Assembly (NCBI GenBank): GCA_002773795.1
Contig: PFAD01000020.1
Span: 1-64,000 of the forward strand
Length of the DNA stretch: 64,000 bases
Reading direction: 5' to 3'
DNA from: Chlamydiae bacterium CG10_big_fil_rev_8_21_14_0_10_42_34
GTDB taxonomy: Bacteria > Chlamydiota > Chlamydiia > Chlamydiales > SM23-39
Notes under the pieces: generated by a model
Told to the model about the DNA's origin: nothing
Seen by the model: the letters and a program-made list of their open reading frames with translations, nothing else
Database searches by the model: none
Translations under genes and position numbers: made by a program
Shown here: positions 7,815 to 17,918 of the stretch, piece after piece
How the letters are laid out: the number at the start of each line of letters is the position of its first letter
Numbering within the stretch: the stretch's first letter is position 1

Positions 7815-9937
7815 GTAAAGCATTAGAAAATATCTCCCGAATCTTGGGTGGCGATAGAGCCCTCAATTCAATCTCAAGATCAAGCGATCTAATCTTAGCG
7901 GGCGCTGTCATCTCGATCATCATGATGTTGATCTTCCCCGTTCCGCCCCATGTGATCGACATACTCATTGCTCTTAATTTATCGGTATCTGTAACGCTGC
8001 TTTTTGTTGCGATCTATATCCAAAAAGCGGTCCAACTCTCAATTTTTCCATCGTTACTTCTCCTTACAACACTGTATCGACTTGGAGTAAACATCTCTTC
8101 GACACGCCAAATTTTGCTTCACGCAAATGCGGGTGAAATCATCCACGCTTTCGGTACTTTTGTGGTCGGCGGTAACTACGTGGTCGGGGGCGTTGTCTTC
8201 TTGATCATCACCATCGTTCAGTTCATCGTCGTTGTAAAAGGTGCTGAGCGGGTCGCTGAAGTTGCTGCCCGATTCACCTTGGATGCGATGCCTGGTAAGC
8301 AGATGTCTATCGATGCCGATTTACGCGCAGGGATCATCGATCAGCAACAAGCAAGAGAGCTGAGACTCGGCCTTGCAAAAGAAAGTCAGCTCTACGGTGC
8401 CATGGATGGTGCGATGAAGTTCGTAAAGGGAGATGCGATTGCAGGCATTGTGATTACAGTCATTAACGTCATTGGGGGCTTGATCATCGGGGTTACCATG
8501 CACGGGATGACCCTCTCTCAATCAGCGCACATCTACTCACTCCTTTCCATTGGTGACGGCCTCGTCTCACAAATTCCAGCGCTTATGATCGCAATCACTG
8601 CTGGTATTGTAACAACGCGCGTCTCGAGTGAGAAAAAAGATGCTAACCTAGGTAAAGAGATCTCAGAGCAGCTCTTAAAACAGCCGAAAGCGCTCATGAT
8701 TGCCGGCATTATCTTAGTGTTTATGGCAGCAATTCCCGGATTTCCAGCGTGGCCTTTCCTCCTCCTTTCCATACTGATCGGCGGAATTGGCTATGTATTT
8801 TGGTACAATGCAAAACGGGTCGCGGCAAAAGCTGCAGCAGGCATCAGTGCAATGGACACCGATGTTCCTGGGCACGCAGTTGCAGGCGGCGGACCTGAAG
8901 ACTACGCACTCACTCTCCCCGTCGTCTTAGAGGTGGGCACTGCAATTTCTCAAATGATCCGCAAAGATAAGCAAGGCCTTACCTTTATCGATCAGATGAT
9001 CCCCAAAATGCGCCATGCACTGTATCAAGATTTAGGGGTCCGCTTTCCTGGTGTGCACGTACGAACCGATTCACCCACCTTCGACACAAATGAATATGCC
9101 ATTCACTTAAATGAAGTGCCGATCGTCCGCGGTAAAATCATCCTCAAGCACCTGCTCACAAATGAAACCGAAGAGACGCTGCGCCGCTACAATGTCCCGT
9201 TCATCACTTCGAAGGGAACTCTTGGAATGCCAGCTCTTTGGGTTGATGAAAAATACCAAGAAATCCTGCAGCGCGCTGGAATTAGGTTCTGGACAGGGCT
9301 TGAAGTGATCATCCTTCACCTCTCTAAATTCTACCGACAGTACGCATCTGAGTTTATCGGCATCCAAGAAGTTCGCGCTATCCTTGAATTCATCGAAAAA
9401 TCGTTCCCAGACCTTATCAAGGAAGTGACAAGGCTCGTTCCTCTGCAAAAACTCACAGAGATCTTACGACGTCTTGTGCAAGAGCAAGTTTCAATTAAGG
9501 ACTTGCGTACAATCTTAGAAGCGCTTAGCGAATGGGCTCAGTCGGAAAAAGACACAGTTCTTCTCACAGAATATGTCCGCTCTTCTCTCAAGCGTTATAT
9601 CAGCTACAAATACTCTCTTGGACAATCGGTCCTCTCCGTTTACCTACTTGATCCAGAGATCGAAGATATGGTTCGTGGTGCGATCAAACAAACATCTGCT
9701 GGTTCATACCTTGCGCTTGACCCAGACTCTGTTCAGATGATCCTCCACTCAATGCGCAACACCATCCAGCCAACACCTTCTTCTGGCCAGCCACCTGTGC
9801 TCCTCACAGCGATCGATGTACGACGCTTTGTACGAAAACTAATTGAAGGGGAATTCCCAGAGCTTGCAGTGGTTTCCTATCAAGAAATTGTGCCAGAAAT
9901 TCGGATCCAACCTTTAGGCAGAGTGCAGCTCACTTAA
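7811..9937 (+). CDS. sctV: type III secretion export gate protein SctV (CdsV/LcrD)
   Basis: 708 residues, full length for the FlhA/LcrD family. The N-terminal half holds about eight membrane helices with the FHIPEP-family signature region (LTTLYRLGVNISSTRQIL) and GDGLVSQIPALMIAITAGI; the C-terminal half is the cytoplasmic domain that forms the nonameric ring receiving chaperone-effector complexes. Overlaps sctU by 4 bases. Its stop is only 12 bases from the stop of convergent hutG, with no terminator seen between them. Confidence 0.97.
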   Translation: MSKALENISRILGGDRALNSISRSSDLILAGAVISIIMMLIFPVPPHVIDILIALNLSVSVTLLFVAIYIQKAVQLSIFPSLLLLTTLYRLGVNISSTRQILLHANAGEIIHAFGTFVVGGNYVVGGVVFLIITIVQFIVVVKGAERVAEVAARFTLDAMPGKQMSIDADLRAGIIDQQQARELRLGLAKESQLYGAMDGAMKFVKGDAIAGIVITVINVIGGLIIGVTMHGMTLSQSAHIYSLLSIGDGLVSQIPALMIAITAGIVTTRVSSEKKDANLGKEISEQLLKQPKALMIAGIILVFMAAIPGFPAWPFLLLSILIGGIGYVFWYNAKRVAAKAAAGISAMDTDVPGHAVAGGGPEDYALTLPVVLEVGTAISQMIRKDKQGLTFIDQMIPKMRHALYQDLGVRFPGVHVRTDSPTFDTNEYAIHLNEVPIVRGKIILKHLLTNETEETLRRYNVPFITSKGTLGMPALWVDEKYQEILQRAGIRFWTGLEVIILHLSKFYRQYASEFIGIQEVRAILEFIEKSFPDLIKEVTRLVPLQKLTEILRRLVQEQVSIKDLRTILEALSEWAQSEKDTVLLTEYVRSSLKRYISYKYSLGQSVLSVYLLDPEIEDMVRGAIKQTSAGSYLALDPDSVQMILHSMRNTIQPTPSSGQPPVLLTAIDVRRFVRKLIEGEFPELAVVSYQEIVPEIRIQPLGRVQLT

Positions 9938-9949
9938 GTTGGTAAACAT

Positions 9950-10954
9950 TTAGAGCGCATTTTTTGCTGGAATCTCAATGAGTAGGTTTGCGACAAGGTG
10001 AGCTGCAAGTTTAGCTGTCATATGATCGAAATCAAAAAACGGATTTAGTTCCGCAATGTCAAGGGCGATGAGCTTCTTTGAGCGGATGAGCGCCAAAAGA
10101 GGTGGCATAATTTGCCAAGGGTGAACTCCAAACGGTTGTGGAGCGCTGACTCCTGGCGCTGCAAACGAGCCAAAAACATCTAAGCAGATCGAACAGTATA
10201 TTTTTTCAGATCGTTTGATCCACTCATCTAGTTGCTTTGTAACTTTTTGCTGATTGAAGAAAAAATCTTCAGCAGGTGAATACTGGACATTTAGCTCCTT
10301 TGCTTTTGAAAAAAGGGCCTCAGTATTTCCCGTTTTTTGAATCCCAAGACATAGATAATCAAAGGGAAGATCTCGTTTTCTATTGTCTTGCTCAATTTGG
10401 GTAAAAGAGGTTCCTGAAGTTCCCTTTTGATCGACAACTTCTCTTAAGTCAAAGTGGGCATCGAAATTCACAACAGAAATCGAGCTTGAAGGATACGCAC
10501 TCCGTAGTCCCTGAAAATGGCCCCACGCGATTTCATGTCCTCCACCAATGAGAACTGGAAAAATCCCATTTTGCACCAAAATAGCTACAACTTTTCCCAA
10601 CGCTTCTTGCGCCCCTTCAAGGTCATCTTCCTCACATACAATGGAACCAAAATCATACACTTTTGTAGATGAAGAAAGGTGATGAGGGAGCGGACCAAAA
10701 GCCGTCCGGAATGCTGAGGGACCTGATGCAGCTCCGATTCTCCCTTGATTGCGAAGGACCCCTTCATCGCAGCAAAATGCAACAAATCCGATTCGTGAAA
10801 AAGCTGAAAGTTGCTCGGGCATCTTTTCTGTTAAATCATGACAGATGATGATTTCATGAAATCTTTGAGAAACATCCTTATCAACTCTTCCCGTCCAATC
10901 ACTTTTTTTTGGAGGTGAATAAAATTTCATCCACGTTTGCAATTCCGTTAACAT
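9950..10954 (-). CDS. hutG: formimidoylglutamase (arginase family)
   Basis: 334-residue ureohydrolase-family enzyme; with hutI and hutU upstream it most likely hydrolyses N-formimino-glutamate to glutamate and formamide, the last step of histidine degradation. Metal-site motifs GGGHEIAWGH and NFDAHFDLR are present, as are APGVSAPQ and LDIAELNP. The usual S-x-D-x-D motif reads SICLD, so one expected Asp metal ligand is Cys. GAGG precedes the ATG at 10954, and the start overlaps the hutI stop by 7 bases. An arginase or agmatinase function is less likely given the neighbours. Confidence 0.88.
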   Translation of the reverse strand: MLTELQTWMKFYSPPKKSDWTGRVDKDVSQRFHEIIICHDLTEKMPEQLSAFSRIGFVAFCCDEGVLRNQGRIGAASGPSAFRTAFGPLPHHLSSSTKVYDFGSIVCEEDDLEGAQEALGKVVAILVQNGIFPVLIGGGHEIAWGHFQGLRSAYPSSSISVVNFDAHFDLREVVDQKGTSGTSFTQIEQDNRKRDLPFDYLCLGIQKTGNTEALFSKAKELNVQYSPAEDFFFNQQKVTKQLDEWIKRSEKIYCSICLDVFGSFAAPGVSAPQPFGVHPWQIMPPLLALIRSKKLIALDIAELNPFFDFDHMTAKLAAHLVANLLIEIPAKNAL

Positions 10955-12201
10955 AACACCTCTGAAGTGATCGGATGCGATGAAAAAACAAGATTGCCCC
11001 CCTTGAAAACATGAGAGGGTCTCATCGCTCCTTGGAAATATAATATATCTTGGTAGTTCGATGTGGGATAAACGATAAAATCGGCCACCATGTTCGGTTT
11101 TAAAATGCCCCGATCTTTCATTTTAAGAGCGGACGCTGCGCGAAACGTAATCCCTGCAAAAATTTCTGCCATGGTCATTTTTTCATAAATTCCCAAAAGG
11201 GAACTTTGCGTAAGGAGATCCCCCATGGGTGCAGATCCTGGATTCCAATCCGAGGCAATCGCTACGGGCAAATTTTTATCCAGCAACATACGAGCTGGTG
11301 CAAAAGGGATTCCTAAACCACAAGATGCTCCCGGAAGAACAACAGGAATAACACTTGATTGGGCAAGTAAATCGGCATCTTCTTCAGAAATATGTTCGAG
11401 ATGATCCACACTTAATGCCCCCACCTCTACTGCGAGGCGTGATCCTGCAGACGAAAACTGATCGCCATGAATGACAAGATCAAATCCCATTTTTTTTGCA
11501 TTCAAGAGATAACTTTTTGCCTCTAGAGCCGAAAACGCCCCTTTTTCCACAAAGATATCGACTCTGTTTACATTCAACTCATTTTTAGCTCGAGGGAGGA
11601 GTTCTTCGAGAAGGTAATTGAGGTATTTTGTGTTCTCTTCCCATTCTTTCGGTCTCACATGAGCGCCAAGACAGGTAGAAACAAATGAAATTGGATGAAT
11701 TTGCCCACATTTTTGAATCACCGATAACATTTTCATTTCAGCATCAACGCTCAAACCATAACCGCTTTTCACCTCGCACGTTGTCACACCTCGAGAAAGG
11801 AGCTTTTCGGCCCTTTCCAACATCAAATGATACAGTTCATCTTCAGTCGAACCTCTCGTTGCAGAAACGGTCGAAAGAATTCCCCCCCCATTTGCAGCAA
11901 TCTCTTGATATGGAATTCCCTGAAGTTTCATCGCATATTCGTGAGATCGATTTCCTCCCCAGCAAATATGTGTATGGCAATCGATGAGACCAGGAATACA
12001 AACGCTTGGAACATCGACGATAACTCTTGGCACATTCATGCCTCTAAAATCATCCGCATTCCCGACAGCAGAGATGGTTCCATCACAAGTGAGAATCCAC
12101 CCATCTTCGATCACCTGCATCTTGTGATCAAAGATGGGTCCTTTTGCAGGGAGTTGATCCATCGTGAGCACTTGAGAAAAGGGTCCAATCAATTGTTGCA
12201 T
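10948..12201 (-). CDS. hutI: imidazolonepropionase
   Basis: 417-residue amidohydrolase that opens the imidazolone ring of 4-imidazolone-5-propanoate, third step of histidine degradation. The metal-binding CHTHICWGG motif follows IPGLID, and further family features are [16 protein letters not shown] (metal His) and [10 protein letters not shown] (metal Asp). Length is normal (about 410). Overlaps the end of hutU by 13 bases and the start of hutG by 7, a tight operon. Confidence 0.95.
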   Translation of the reverse strand: MQQLIGPFSQVLTMDQLPAKGPIFDHKMQVIEDGWILTCDGTISAVGNADDFRGMNVPRVIVDVPSVCIPGLIDCHTHICWGGNRSHEYAMKLQGIPYQEIAANGGGILSTVSATRGSTEDELYHLMLERAEKLLSRGVTTCEVKSGYGLSVDAEMKMLSVIQKCGQIHPISFVSTCLGAHVRPKEWEENTKYLNYLLEELLPRAKNELNVNRVDIFVEKGAFSALEAKSYLLNAKKMGFDLVIHGDQFSSAGSRLAVEVGALSVDHLEHISEEDADLLAQSSVIPVVLPGASCGLGIPFAPARMLLDKNLPVAIASDWNPGSAPMGDLLTQSSLLGIYEKMTMAEIFAGITFRAASALKMKDRGILKPNMVADFIVYPTSNYQDILYFQGAMRPSHVFKGGNLVFSSHPITSEVLC

Positions 12202-13871
12202 AAAACTGCCCCTCCCTCTTTTGCAAGCAAGTCTTCGGCTGTCTCATATCCGGCATCAGCATGCCGAATGACTCCAAGCATCGGATCGTTATGCAAAACT
12301 CTTTGCAAGCAATCTTTCGCCCTATCTGTTCCGTCAGCAACAACAACCATTCCAGCATGCAAAGAGTACCCCATCCCAACTCCGCCTCCATGGTGGAAGG
12401 AGACCCAAGTCGCCCCTCCTGCTGTATTCGCCATCAAATTCAAAAGGGGCCAATCGGCAATTGCATCAGAACCATCTTTCATCCCCTCTGTTTCCCGAAA
12501 TGGAGAGGCCACAGAACCTGTGTCTAAATGATCTCTGCCAATCACAATAGGGGCTTTTACTTTGCCCGAACGGACGAGCTCATTAAAGTAGAGCCCCGCT
12601 TTTTCCCGCTCGCCAAGACCTAACCAGCAGATTCTTGAAGGGAGCCCTTGAAATGCAATTCTTTCGCGAGCCTGTCTAAGCCAAAGATGAAGGTGATGAT
12701 TGTTTGGGAATAATTCGATCAGTGCTTGATCAAGCGTATAAATATCTTCCGGATCCCCAGACAAAGCGACGAAACGAAAAGGGCCCTTCCCTTCGCAAAA
12801 AAGTGGGCGAATGTATTCGGGAACAAAGCCCGGTATTTCAAAAGCATCGAGCTCTCCCCCCTGTTTCGCAAATTCTCGGAGATTATTTCCGTAATCAAAA
12901 ACAATAGAACCCCTTTTTTTCATCTCGAGCATTGCGTGGACATGTTTTGCCATGCTTTGCAAAGAAAGCTTCTTGTACTGTTCTGGATCTTTTCTCAATT
13001 CTTCAGCCTGCTCAATAGTATATCCCGCTGGGATATATCCATGAAGAGGGTCGTGCGCAGAGGTCTGATCTGTGACAACATCCGGAATGATTTTATCATT
13101 TAACATCTTTTGCAGCGTTGTTCCGATATCACCAACAAGCCCTACAGAAATTGGCTGTCCAGCCTCTTTTGCTTTAAGAACCAGCTCAATTGCCTCACTG
13201 TAATCAGAGGTCATTCGATCGATGTATCTTGTCTCAAGGCGCTTTTTAATCCGTTCAGGGTTAACGTCTACGCCAAGATATGCAGCGCCATTTAAAGCAG
13301 CAGCCAAAGGCTGAGCGCCCCCCATTCCACCAAGTCCACCGCTGACAACGAGCTTCCCATGAAGACTTCCGTCAAAGTGTTTTCTCGCAAGAGCCCCAAA
13401 TGTCTCATACGTCCCTTGAACAATCCCTTGTGATCCAATGTAAATCCAACTTCCTGCAGTCATCTGACCGTACATCATCAGTCCACGTGCTTTAAGCTCT
13501 TCAAAGTGTTCCCAATTGGCCCATTGAGGAACTAGATTGCTATTTGCGATCAGCACGCGAGGTGCTTCGGGATGGGTTCGAACAACCCCAACAGGCTTAC
13601 CTGACTGGATCAATAGCGATTCGTTATCTTCCAAGCGTAAAAGAGCTTCAATGATCCCATCTAGCGCCGCCTGATTTCTCGCTGCTTGACCCGTTCCTCC
13701 GTAAACAATGAGCTGGGAGGGATCTTCAGCAACTTCTTGGTCGAGATTATTTAAGAGCATGCGCAATGCAGACTCCGTTTGCCATGATTTTGCGTTCAAT
13801 TCAGTGCCTCTAGGAGCCCTGTATTGAGGGTGCTTTGCGTATTGCTCAAAAAAACTTGCTGTAACAGTCAT
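12189..13871 (-). CDS. hutU: urocanate hydratase (urocanase)
   Basis: 560-residue NAD-dependent enzyme converting urocanate to imidazolonepropionate. The NAD-binding glycine-rich motif [26 protein letters not shown], and the catalytic-region motif [14 protein letters not shown] are visible. Start at 13871 is chosen because AAGGGGG precedes it and it gives the normal N-terminus; an open stretch continues to 13970 without sequence resemblance to the family. First gene of hutU-hutI-hutG. No hutH (histidine ammonia-lyase) is in the window, so the substrate could be urocanate taken from the host, or hutH lies elsewhere. Confidence 0.95.
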   Translation of the reverse strand: MTVTASFFEQYAKHPQYRAPRGTELNAKSWQTESALRMLLNNLDQEVAEDPSQLIVYGGTGQAARNQAALDGIIEALLRLEDNESLLIQSGKPVGVVRTHPEAPRVLIANSNLVPQWANWEHFEELKARGLMMYGQMTAGSWIYIGSQGIVQGTYETFGALARKHFDGSLHGKLVVSGGLGGMGGAQPLAAALNGAAYLGVDVNPERIKKRLETRYIDRMTSDYSEAIELVLKAKEAGQPISVGLVGDIGTTLQKMLNDKIIPDVVTDQTSAHDPLHGYIPAGYTIEQAEELRKDPEQYKKLSLQSMAKHVHAMLEMKKRGSIVFDYGNNLREFAKQGGELDAFEIPGFVPEYIRPLFCEGKGPFRFVALSGDPEDIYTLDQALIELFPNNHHLHLWLRQARERIAFQGLPSRICWLGLGEREKAGLYFNELVRSGKVKAPIVIGRDHLDTGSVASPFRETEGMKDGSDAIADWPLLNLMANTAGGATWVSFHHGGGVGMGYSLHAGMVVVADGTDRAKDCLQRVLHNDPMLGVIRHADAGYETAEDLLAKEGGAVLCNN

Positions 13872-13948
13872 GAAAACCCCCTTTTTGCGTCGCGATCTAT
13901 AAGGACAAGCATCTTGCCTGATCCTTTTAAAAAATCTCCACCCCTTTG

Positions 13949-13977
13949 TTGACTTATCTATGGCTATCAATTATGTA
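13949..13977 (+). promoter_or_regulatory. candidate promoter for copN operon
   Basis: TTGACT (13949-13954), 17-base spacer, TATGTA (13972-13977), about 28 bases before the copN start. It lies in the 134-base divergent intergenic region between hutU and copN. Found by eye; the -10 is imperfect. Confidence 0.4.
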
Positions 13978-14005
13978 AGTGTTAGTTAAGATACTCTGGA
14001 GTTTG

Positions 14006-15145
14006 ATGTCCGATTCGCGCATATCTCATATTATTCCGGTCAATCAGCAAGGGGTTAAAGAACTCCAAAAGGAAGCTGCTGCTTTAAATGCGATGCAAGT
14101 TGAGAGCAAAGAAGATCTCAATCAGTACTTCGAACTTTCTTTATTTAACCCACTTGCCCAAGCGCAAAAATTTAAAAACCTCAAAGATATCCACAACAAA
14201 AATCAAGCAAAAGCAGAAGAGACTGAGGAGACCGAAGTAAAGATCCTCGATGTCGAAAATGTGGATGAAGCATCAGAAAGATTTCAAAAGAACAACTACG
14301 AGCTCAATGCAAAAACATTGAGGATCCTTCGCTCGCAAGTATCTGCTGGCGATACGCCCGAAGATATATTGCAAAAGGTGGAAGCAGTTTACAAAGAGGC
14401 AGCTCTTGCCGATGAAGCACTCGATTTTCTCCTCGAAACAACCGATGCGCAACTTATGGCAGCCACACAAGAGGCGAAGACTAAACTCAACAAAGATCGG
14501 GGCAAAGAGATCAGAGCAGGGCGCAATATGGGCGCTCAAGCGAGAGAGTTTGCCGAAAAAGGGCTCGGTTCACCAAGTAGTTTAAGGGATCTATACCGCG
14601 ACATCACACTCAACCCGAGAGATCCTTTAAAGCTTTTCGATGAACTCGCTGAAAAATTCCCCTATAACAAATTAAAGTCGGCAATTACCTTCATGCTTCA
14701 TTCTCTAGGAAGCGATTTGAAGTCTAAAGGTCCCTCAATCCAAAGGGGTGAGTTAAAAAGGCTCGTCGACGAAACAAGATCGATGCAAGGGATTTTGGGG
14801 GTTTTTCGCTTCTTTCAGTCCCGTATGCGCCTGATCCATCGCGAATTTGGCTCCTATGAACTTATGGTTCCTGCAAAACTTGACTTCGAAGTGATTTCGA
14901 AAATTTTCGCAAAGATTCTCGCTGAGCGCTTCATGAATCCAGACAAGCTCATGCACACATCTAAGATCATGGGGATTTCTGAAGAGCCTGCGGCCCAAAT
15001 TGTGATCTTTTCTCAAATGCGCGATGCCCTTAAACAGATCGCCCCAAAATACTTCCGCGATCCAAGACACCGCGATGAACTTTTAAAAACATTTATCGAT
15101 ACGATCGAAAGATTAGAAGATCAAATTGAAGACGAGGAAGAATGA
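14006..15145 (+). CDS. copN: type III secretion gatekeeper CopN (SctW; YopN/TyeA-like)
   Basis: 379-residue soluble protein in the position of chlamydial copN (between sctV and the SycE-type chaperone). It plugs the secretion channel and in Chlamydia is itself secreted and binds tubulin. Seen here: Ser/Gln-rich N-terminus suitable as a secretion signal, helical central region (RFQKNNYELNAKTLRIL, HrpJ/YopN-like), and a C-terminal TyeA-like helical domain. ATG 14006 is preferred over an upstream GTG because CTGGAG precedes it. ATGA overlap with the chaperone gene. The family call rests on synteny plus helical pattern; sequence identity within this family is low. Confidence 0.88.
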   Translation: MSDSRISHIIPVNQQGVKELQKEAAALNAMQVESKEDLNQYFELSLFNPLAQAQKFKNLKDIHNKNQAKAEETEETEVKILDVENVDEASERFQKNNYELNAKTLRILRSQVSAGDTPEDILQKVEAVYKEAALADEALDFLLETTDAQLMAATQEAKTKLNKDRGKEIRAGRNMGAQAREFAEKGLGSPSSLRDLYRDITLNPRDPLKLFDELAEKFPYNKLKSAITFMLHSLGSDLKSKGPSIQRGELKRLVDETRSMQGILGVFRFFQSRMRLIHREFGSYELMVPAKLDFEVISKIFAKILAERFMNPDKLMHTSKIMGISEEPAAQIVIFSQMRDALKQIAPKYFRDPRHRDELLKTFIDTIERLEDQIEDEEE

Positions 15146-15591
15146 TCGGACAATTTCAAGAGCTCCTTGAAGCGCTGAGCAAAGTATTCAATCTTGCTCT
15201 ACATGTCGATCGCTCCAACGCGTGCTGCATCCAAATCCATGAAGGTTTATCGATCCAACTGCAACTCGATGTCTCTCAAGAAAATCTCTGGATCTTTTCG
15301 AAAATCGTCGAAATTCCTCCTGGAAAATTTAGGGAAAACATTTTCAAAGAAACGCTTAAAGAAAATGGGCTAGCAGATCCTCGTATAGCTGTTTTTGGCT
15401 ATCTTGCAGATACCAACCACCTTGCTCTCTTTCAAAAGTACCCCTTACACGTCTTGAACGGAGAAAGACTCTCAGGTTTTCTCGGAGCATTTCTCATGAT
15501 GGCGGAAAACTGGCGCAATGCGATTGAAAGTGGACTGCCGGCTCCACAAAAAGAAAAACAGACAAATCAAAACCCTTTTGGTCTTAAGTGA
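15142..15591 (+). CDS. type III secretion chaperone, CesT/SycE family (Scc1-like)
   Basis: 149 residues, small and acidic-to-neutral, with the alpha-beta-beta-beta-alpha-beta-beta-alpha pattern of class I chaperones: an N-terminal helix (FQELLEALSKVFN), strands around CCIQIHEGLSIQLQLD, and a C-terminal helix FLMMAENWRNAIE. It starts on the ATGA overlapping the copN stop and ends overlapping malQ. In Chlamydia the gene here (Scc1) is a chaperone for CopN, and the same role is inferred. Confidence 0.83.
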   Translation: MIGQFQELLEALSKVFNLALHVDRSNACCIQIHEGLSIQLQLDVSQENLWIFSKIVEIPPGKFRENIFKETLKENGLADPRIAVFGYLADTNHLALFQKYPLHVLNGERLSGFLGAFLMMAENWRNAIESGLPAPQKEKQTNQNPFGLK

Positions 15592-17084
15592 AATCTGACG
15601 CTCATTGGCAAAAAGTTGGCCTTCGTCCCCACCATGGAATCTCAATTGCCCTATCTTCCATTCGGACGAAACAATCTTGCGGCATTGGAGAGTTTCTCGA
15701 TCTCATTTTCCTCATTGATTGGTGCAAAAAAGTCGGTTTTGACTGCATTCAACTGCTTCCAATTAACGACACAGGCGATGACAACAGCCCCTACAACCCA
15801 ATTAGCTCTTGCGCCCTCGACCCAGTCTATTTAAGTCTTACCGCCTTAGGCTTTTCTAACGAACCATTTCAATCCCTTACGAACCAACAAAGGGTCAATC
15901 GAAGCGAGGTTTTATCCCTAAAGTTAAAACTCCTGCAATCGCTTTATGAAAAGACTTTTAACGAAGTATCAAAATCAGATTCATACCTAAAATTCATCAA
16001 GGAAAATGAGTGGGTAGAGTCTTACTCCCTTTTCAAAGTCTTAAAAGACCAACTCAGAGAGCAAAGCTGGGATAAATGGCCTAAAAGTCACCCAAAACCC
16101 GAGCAAAAAAAAGTCGATTTCTACACCTTTTTGCAATTTCACTGCTTTCAACAAATGAGCCAAGTCCATACACATGCAACGGAAAATAACGTCTTTCTTA
16201 AAGGGGACATCCCCATTTTAATTAGCCCAGACAGCGTTGATGTTTGGATTCACCCCGAAAGATTTCGACTTGATCTTGAAGCAGGGGCCCCCCCCGATTA
16301 TTACAATCCATTGGGTCAGAAGTGGGGATTTCCACTCCTGAACTGGGACTTTATGCGCGAGCACAATTATGTTTGGTGGAAGCAGCGACTCCAAGTTGCT
16401 GAAAAATTTTTCCACATCTATCGGCTCGATCATGTAGTTGGCTTTTTTCGCATCTGGGCGCTTCCTCGCGGCAAACAGCCCTTGGACGGTTACTTTATCC
16501 CGGCAGATCCCAAAGAATGGGTTCCTCAAGGAACTGAGATCTTACAGATGATGCTCGAGTCAACAACGATGCTCCCTATCGCTGAGGACTTAGGGACCAT
16601 TCCCCCGGAAGTTTTCCCCGTCTTAAAAAGCCTCGGCATTTGCGGAACAAAAGTTGTCGCTTGGCAAAAAAAAGATGGCCCTGAAAGTAGTTATCTCCCC
16701 CTCGTTGAATATGAGCCCTTCAGCATGACCACACTGTCTACCCATGATTCAGACCCCTTTGGTCTTTGGTGGAAAAAATATCCGGCCGAATCTGCCGCTT
16801 TCGCCCAGTTCATGAACTGGCCATTTGATCCCATCCTCACTCAAAAACAACGTATAGAAATTCTTTATGCAGCCCACCATACTCCGAGCTACTTCCATAT
16901 CAATTTATTTCAAGAATATCTTGCCATTTTCCCCGAGCTAGTCTCTCTTAACCCAGAAGATGAGAGAATTAACTACCCTGGGACCATGCTCCCTACAAAC
17001 TGGACCTATCGATTCCGCCCCTCCCTAGAAGAAATCGCAGAGCACCAAGGCCTTGCAGATCAAATAAAAACTATACTTAAATAA
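15588..17084 (+). CDS. malQ: 4-alpha-glucanotransferase (amylomaltase)
   Basis: 498-residue GH77 enzyme that transfers maltooligosaccharides during glycogen breakdown. N-terminal LPINDTGDDNSPYNPISS, nucleophile Asp in YRLDHVVGFFRIWA, acid/base Glu in IAEDLGTIP and the third carboxylate in STHDSD are all present. The GTG start at 15588 overlaps the chaperone stop, so a metabolic gene is the last member of a type III secretion operon, as in Chlamydia. Together with glgA at 37785 it shows a glycogen cycle. Confidence 0.96.
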   Translation: MKSDAHWQKVGLRPHHGISIALSSIRTKQSCGIGEFLDLIFLIDWCKKVGFDCIQLLPINDTGDDNSPYNPISSCALDPVYLSLTALGFSNEPFQSLTNQQRVNRSEVLSLKLKLLQSLYEKTFNEVSKSDSYLKFIKENEWVESYSLFKVLKDQLREQSWDKWPKSHPKPEQKKVDFYTFLQFHCFQQMSQVHTHATENNVFLKGDIPILISPDSVDVWIHPERFRLDLEAGAPPDYYNPLGQKWGFPLLNWDFMREHNYVWWKQRLQVAEKFFHIYRLDHVVGFFRIWALPRGKQPLDGYFIPADPKEWVPQGTEILQMMLESTTMLPIAEDLGTIPPEVFPVLKSLGICGTKVVAWQKKDGPESSYLPLVEYEPFSMTTLSTHDSDPFGLWWKKYPAESAAFAQFMNWPFDPILTQKQRIEILYAAHHTPSYFHINLFQEYLAIFPELVSLNPEDERINYPGTMLPTNWTYRFRPSLEEIAEHQGLADQIKTILK

Positions 17085-17088
17085 TTCT

Positions 17089-17114
17089 CTTTTATTCATA
17101 AAAATGAATAAAAG
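17089..17114 (+). terminator. AT-rich perfect hairpin after malQ
   Basis: CTTTTATTCAT (17089-17099), loop AAAA, ATGAATAAAAG (17104-17114): an 11-bp perfect stem five bases after the malQ stop. There is no T-tract after it, so it may stabilise the mRNA end or act as a weak terminator rather than a classic one. Confidence 0.4.
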
Positions 17115-17146
17115 TGATAAAATATAGCAAAATAATAAGGGATGTT

Positions 17147-17851
17147 ATGATTTCAACGTACTATGCCATTCAAGATGGTTGTGAATACCTACAAAATTCT
17201 TTAAGCAAAGCATTTTGGGCTCCTATTAACGGGGTAAAGTGGTTTTTTAACATCCAAGATCCCGAGAAAAAAGAGGTTCAGAAATTAGCTGAAAAGTTGA
17301 TCTCTGAATGCAATGAGCGCTTCAAGGACTTAAGATTCATAGCATCCTACGATGAAAAGGTAGTTGCTGAATTAAAGGGGTTTTCTGACAGGACCGTATC
17401 TTTAATCAAGATGGTTACACAGGCACATTTTGGAATAGAAGAAGGAAACATAGAAACTCTTGGAGAAGATCTAAAAGATCTCCGCGCTCAGATAAGTGAA
17501 TATCAGGCATGCCAGGAGTATTATAAAAAAGAAGAATGGGTACTGCAAAAACTTTCTCCTATTTCTCAGTACATTCCAAACATAATCAAAAAACCTACCT
17601 TATTTCTCACGGGTACCCTCAGCTCAGAATGTGGAAGATATACGTATAAACTAACAAAATCATGCTTGAATGCAGTGAAAAACCGGATCTATAATGTCGT
17701 TATTTATCCGTTGCAATGCCTAAAAACACCAGCGCGTTTGACTCTAGACGCATCTGCAGTGTATTTTGCGTATCAAGCCTATAAAAACCCAACAAACCCC
17801 CTCTCTTACGCGGGTGCTTTGGGATCTATTTACGTACGAAACCGAATCTAG
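17147..17851 (+). CDS. unrecognised protein, possible membrane-interacting helix
   Basis: 234 residues, not recognised. ATG 17147 is chosen because AAGGGA precedes it by a few bases; an in-frame GTG 33 bases upstream lies in the hairpin and has no ribosome-binding site. The protein is mostly helical: aromatic-rich N-terminus (STYYAIQDGCEYLQ, AFWAPINGVKWFF), charged central helices (EKKEVQKLAEKL, EDLKDLRAQISEY), and a moderately hydrophobic C-terminus. No signal peptide or clear membrane span. Isolated between malQ and a repeat element; could be a lineage-specific host-interaction protein, but nothing proves this. Confidence 0.6.
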   Translation: MISTYYAIQDGCEYLQNSLSKAFWAPINGVKWFFNIQDPEKKEVQKLAEKLISECNERFKDLRFIASYDEKVVAELKGFSDRTVSLIKMVTQAHFGIEEGNIETLGEDLKDLRAQISEYQACQEYYKKEEWVLQKLSPISQYIPNIIKKPTLFLTGTLSSECGRYTYKLTKSCLNAVKNRIYNVVIYPLQCLKTPARLTLDASAVYFAYQAYKNPTNPLSYAGALGSIYVRNRI

Positions 17852-17918
17852 TAAAATCTAGTTTACCGCTCTGGTTAATAAAGTCCCTTATGTCATATGC
17901 TGACGAAAAAAGGGACAC

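Noticed and set aside
11827-12531. 234-codon open frame on the plus strand across hutI/hutU
   Set aside because: Lies antisense to two strongly conserved genes; its translation has no recognisable pattern and follows codon-phase shadows of hutI and hutU.
12189-13970. N-terminal 33-residue extension of HutU from an upstream start
   Set aside because: Extension does not resemble the family, and AAGGGGG before 13871 marks the better start.
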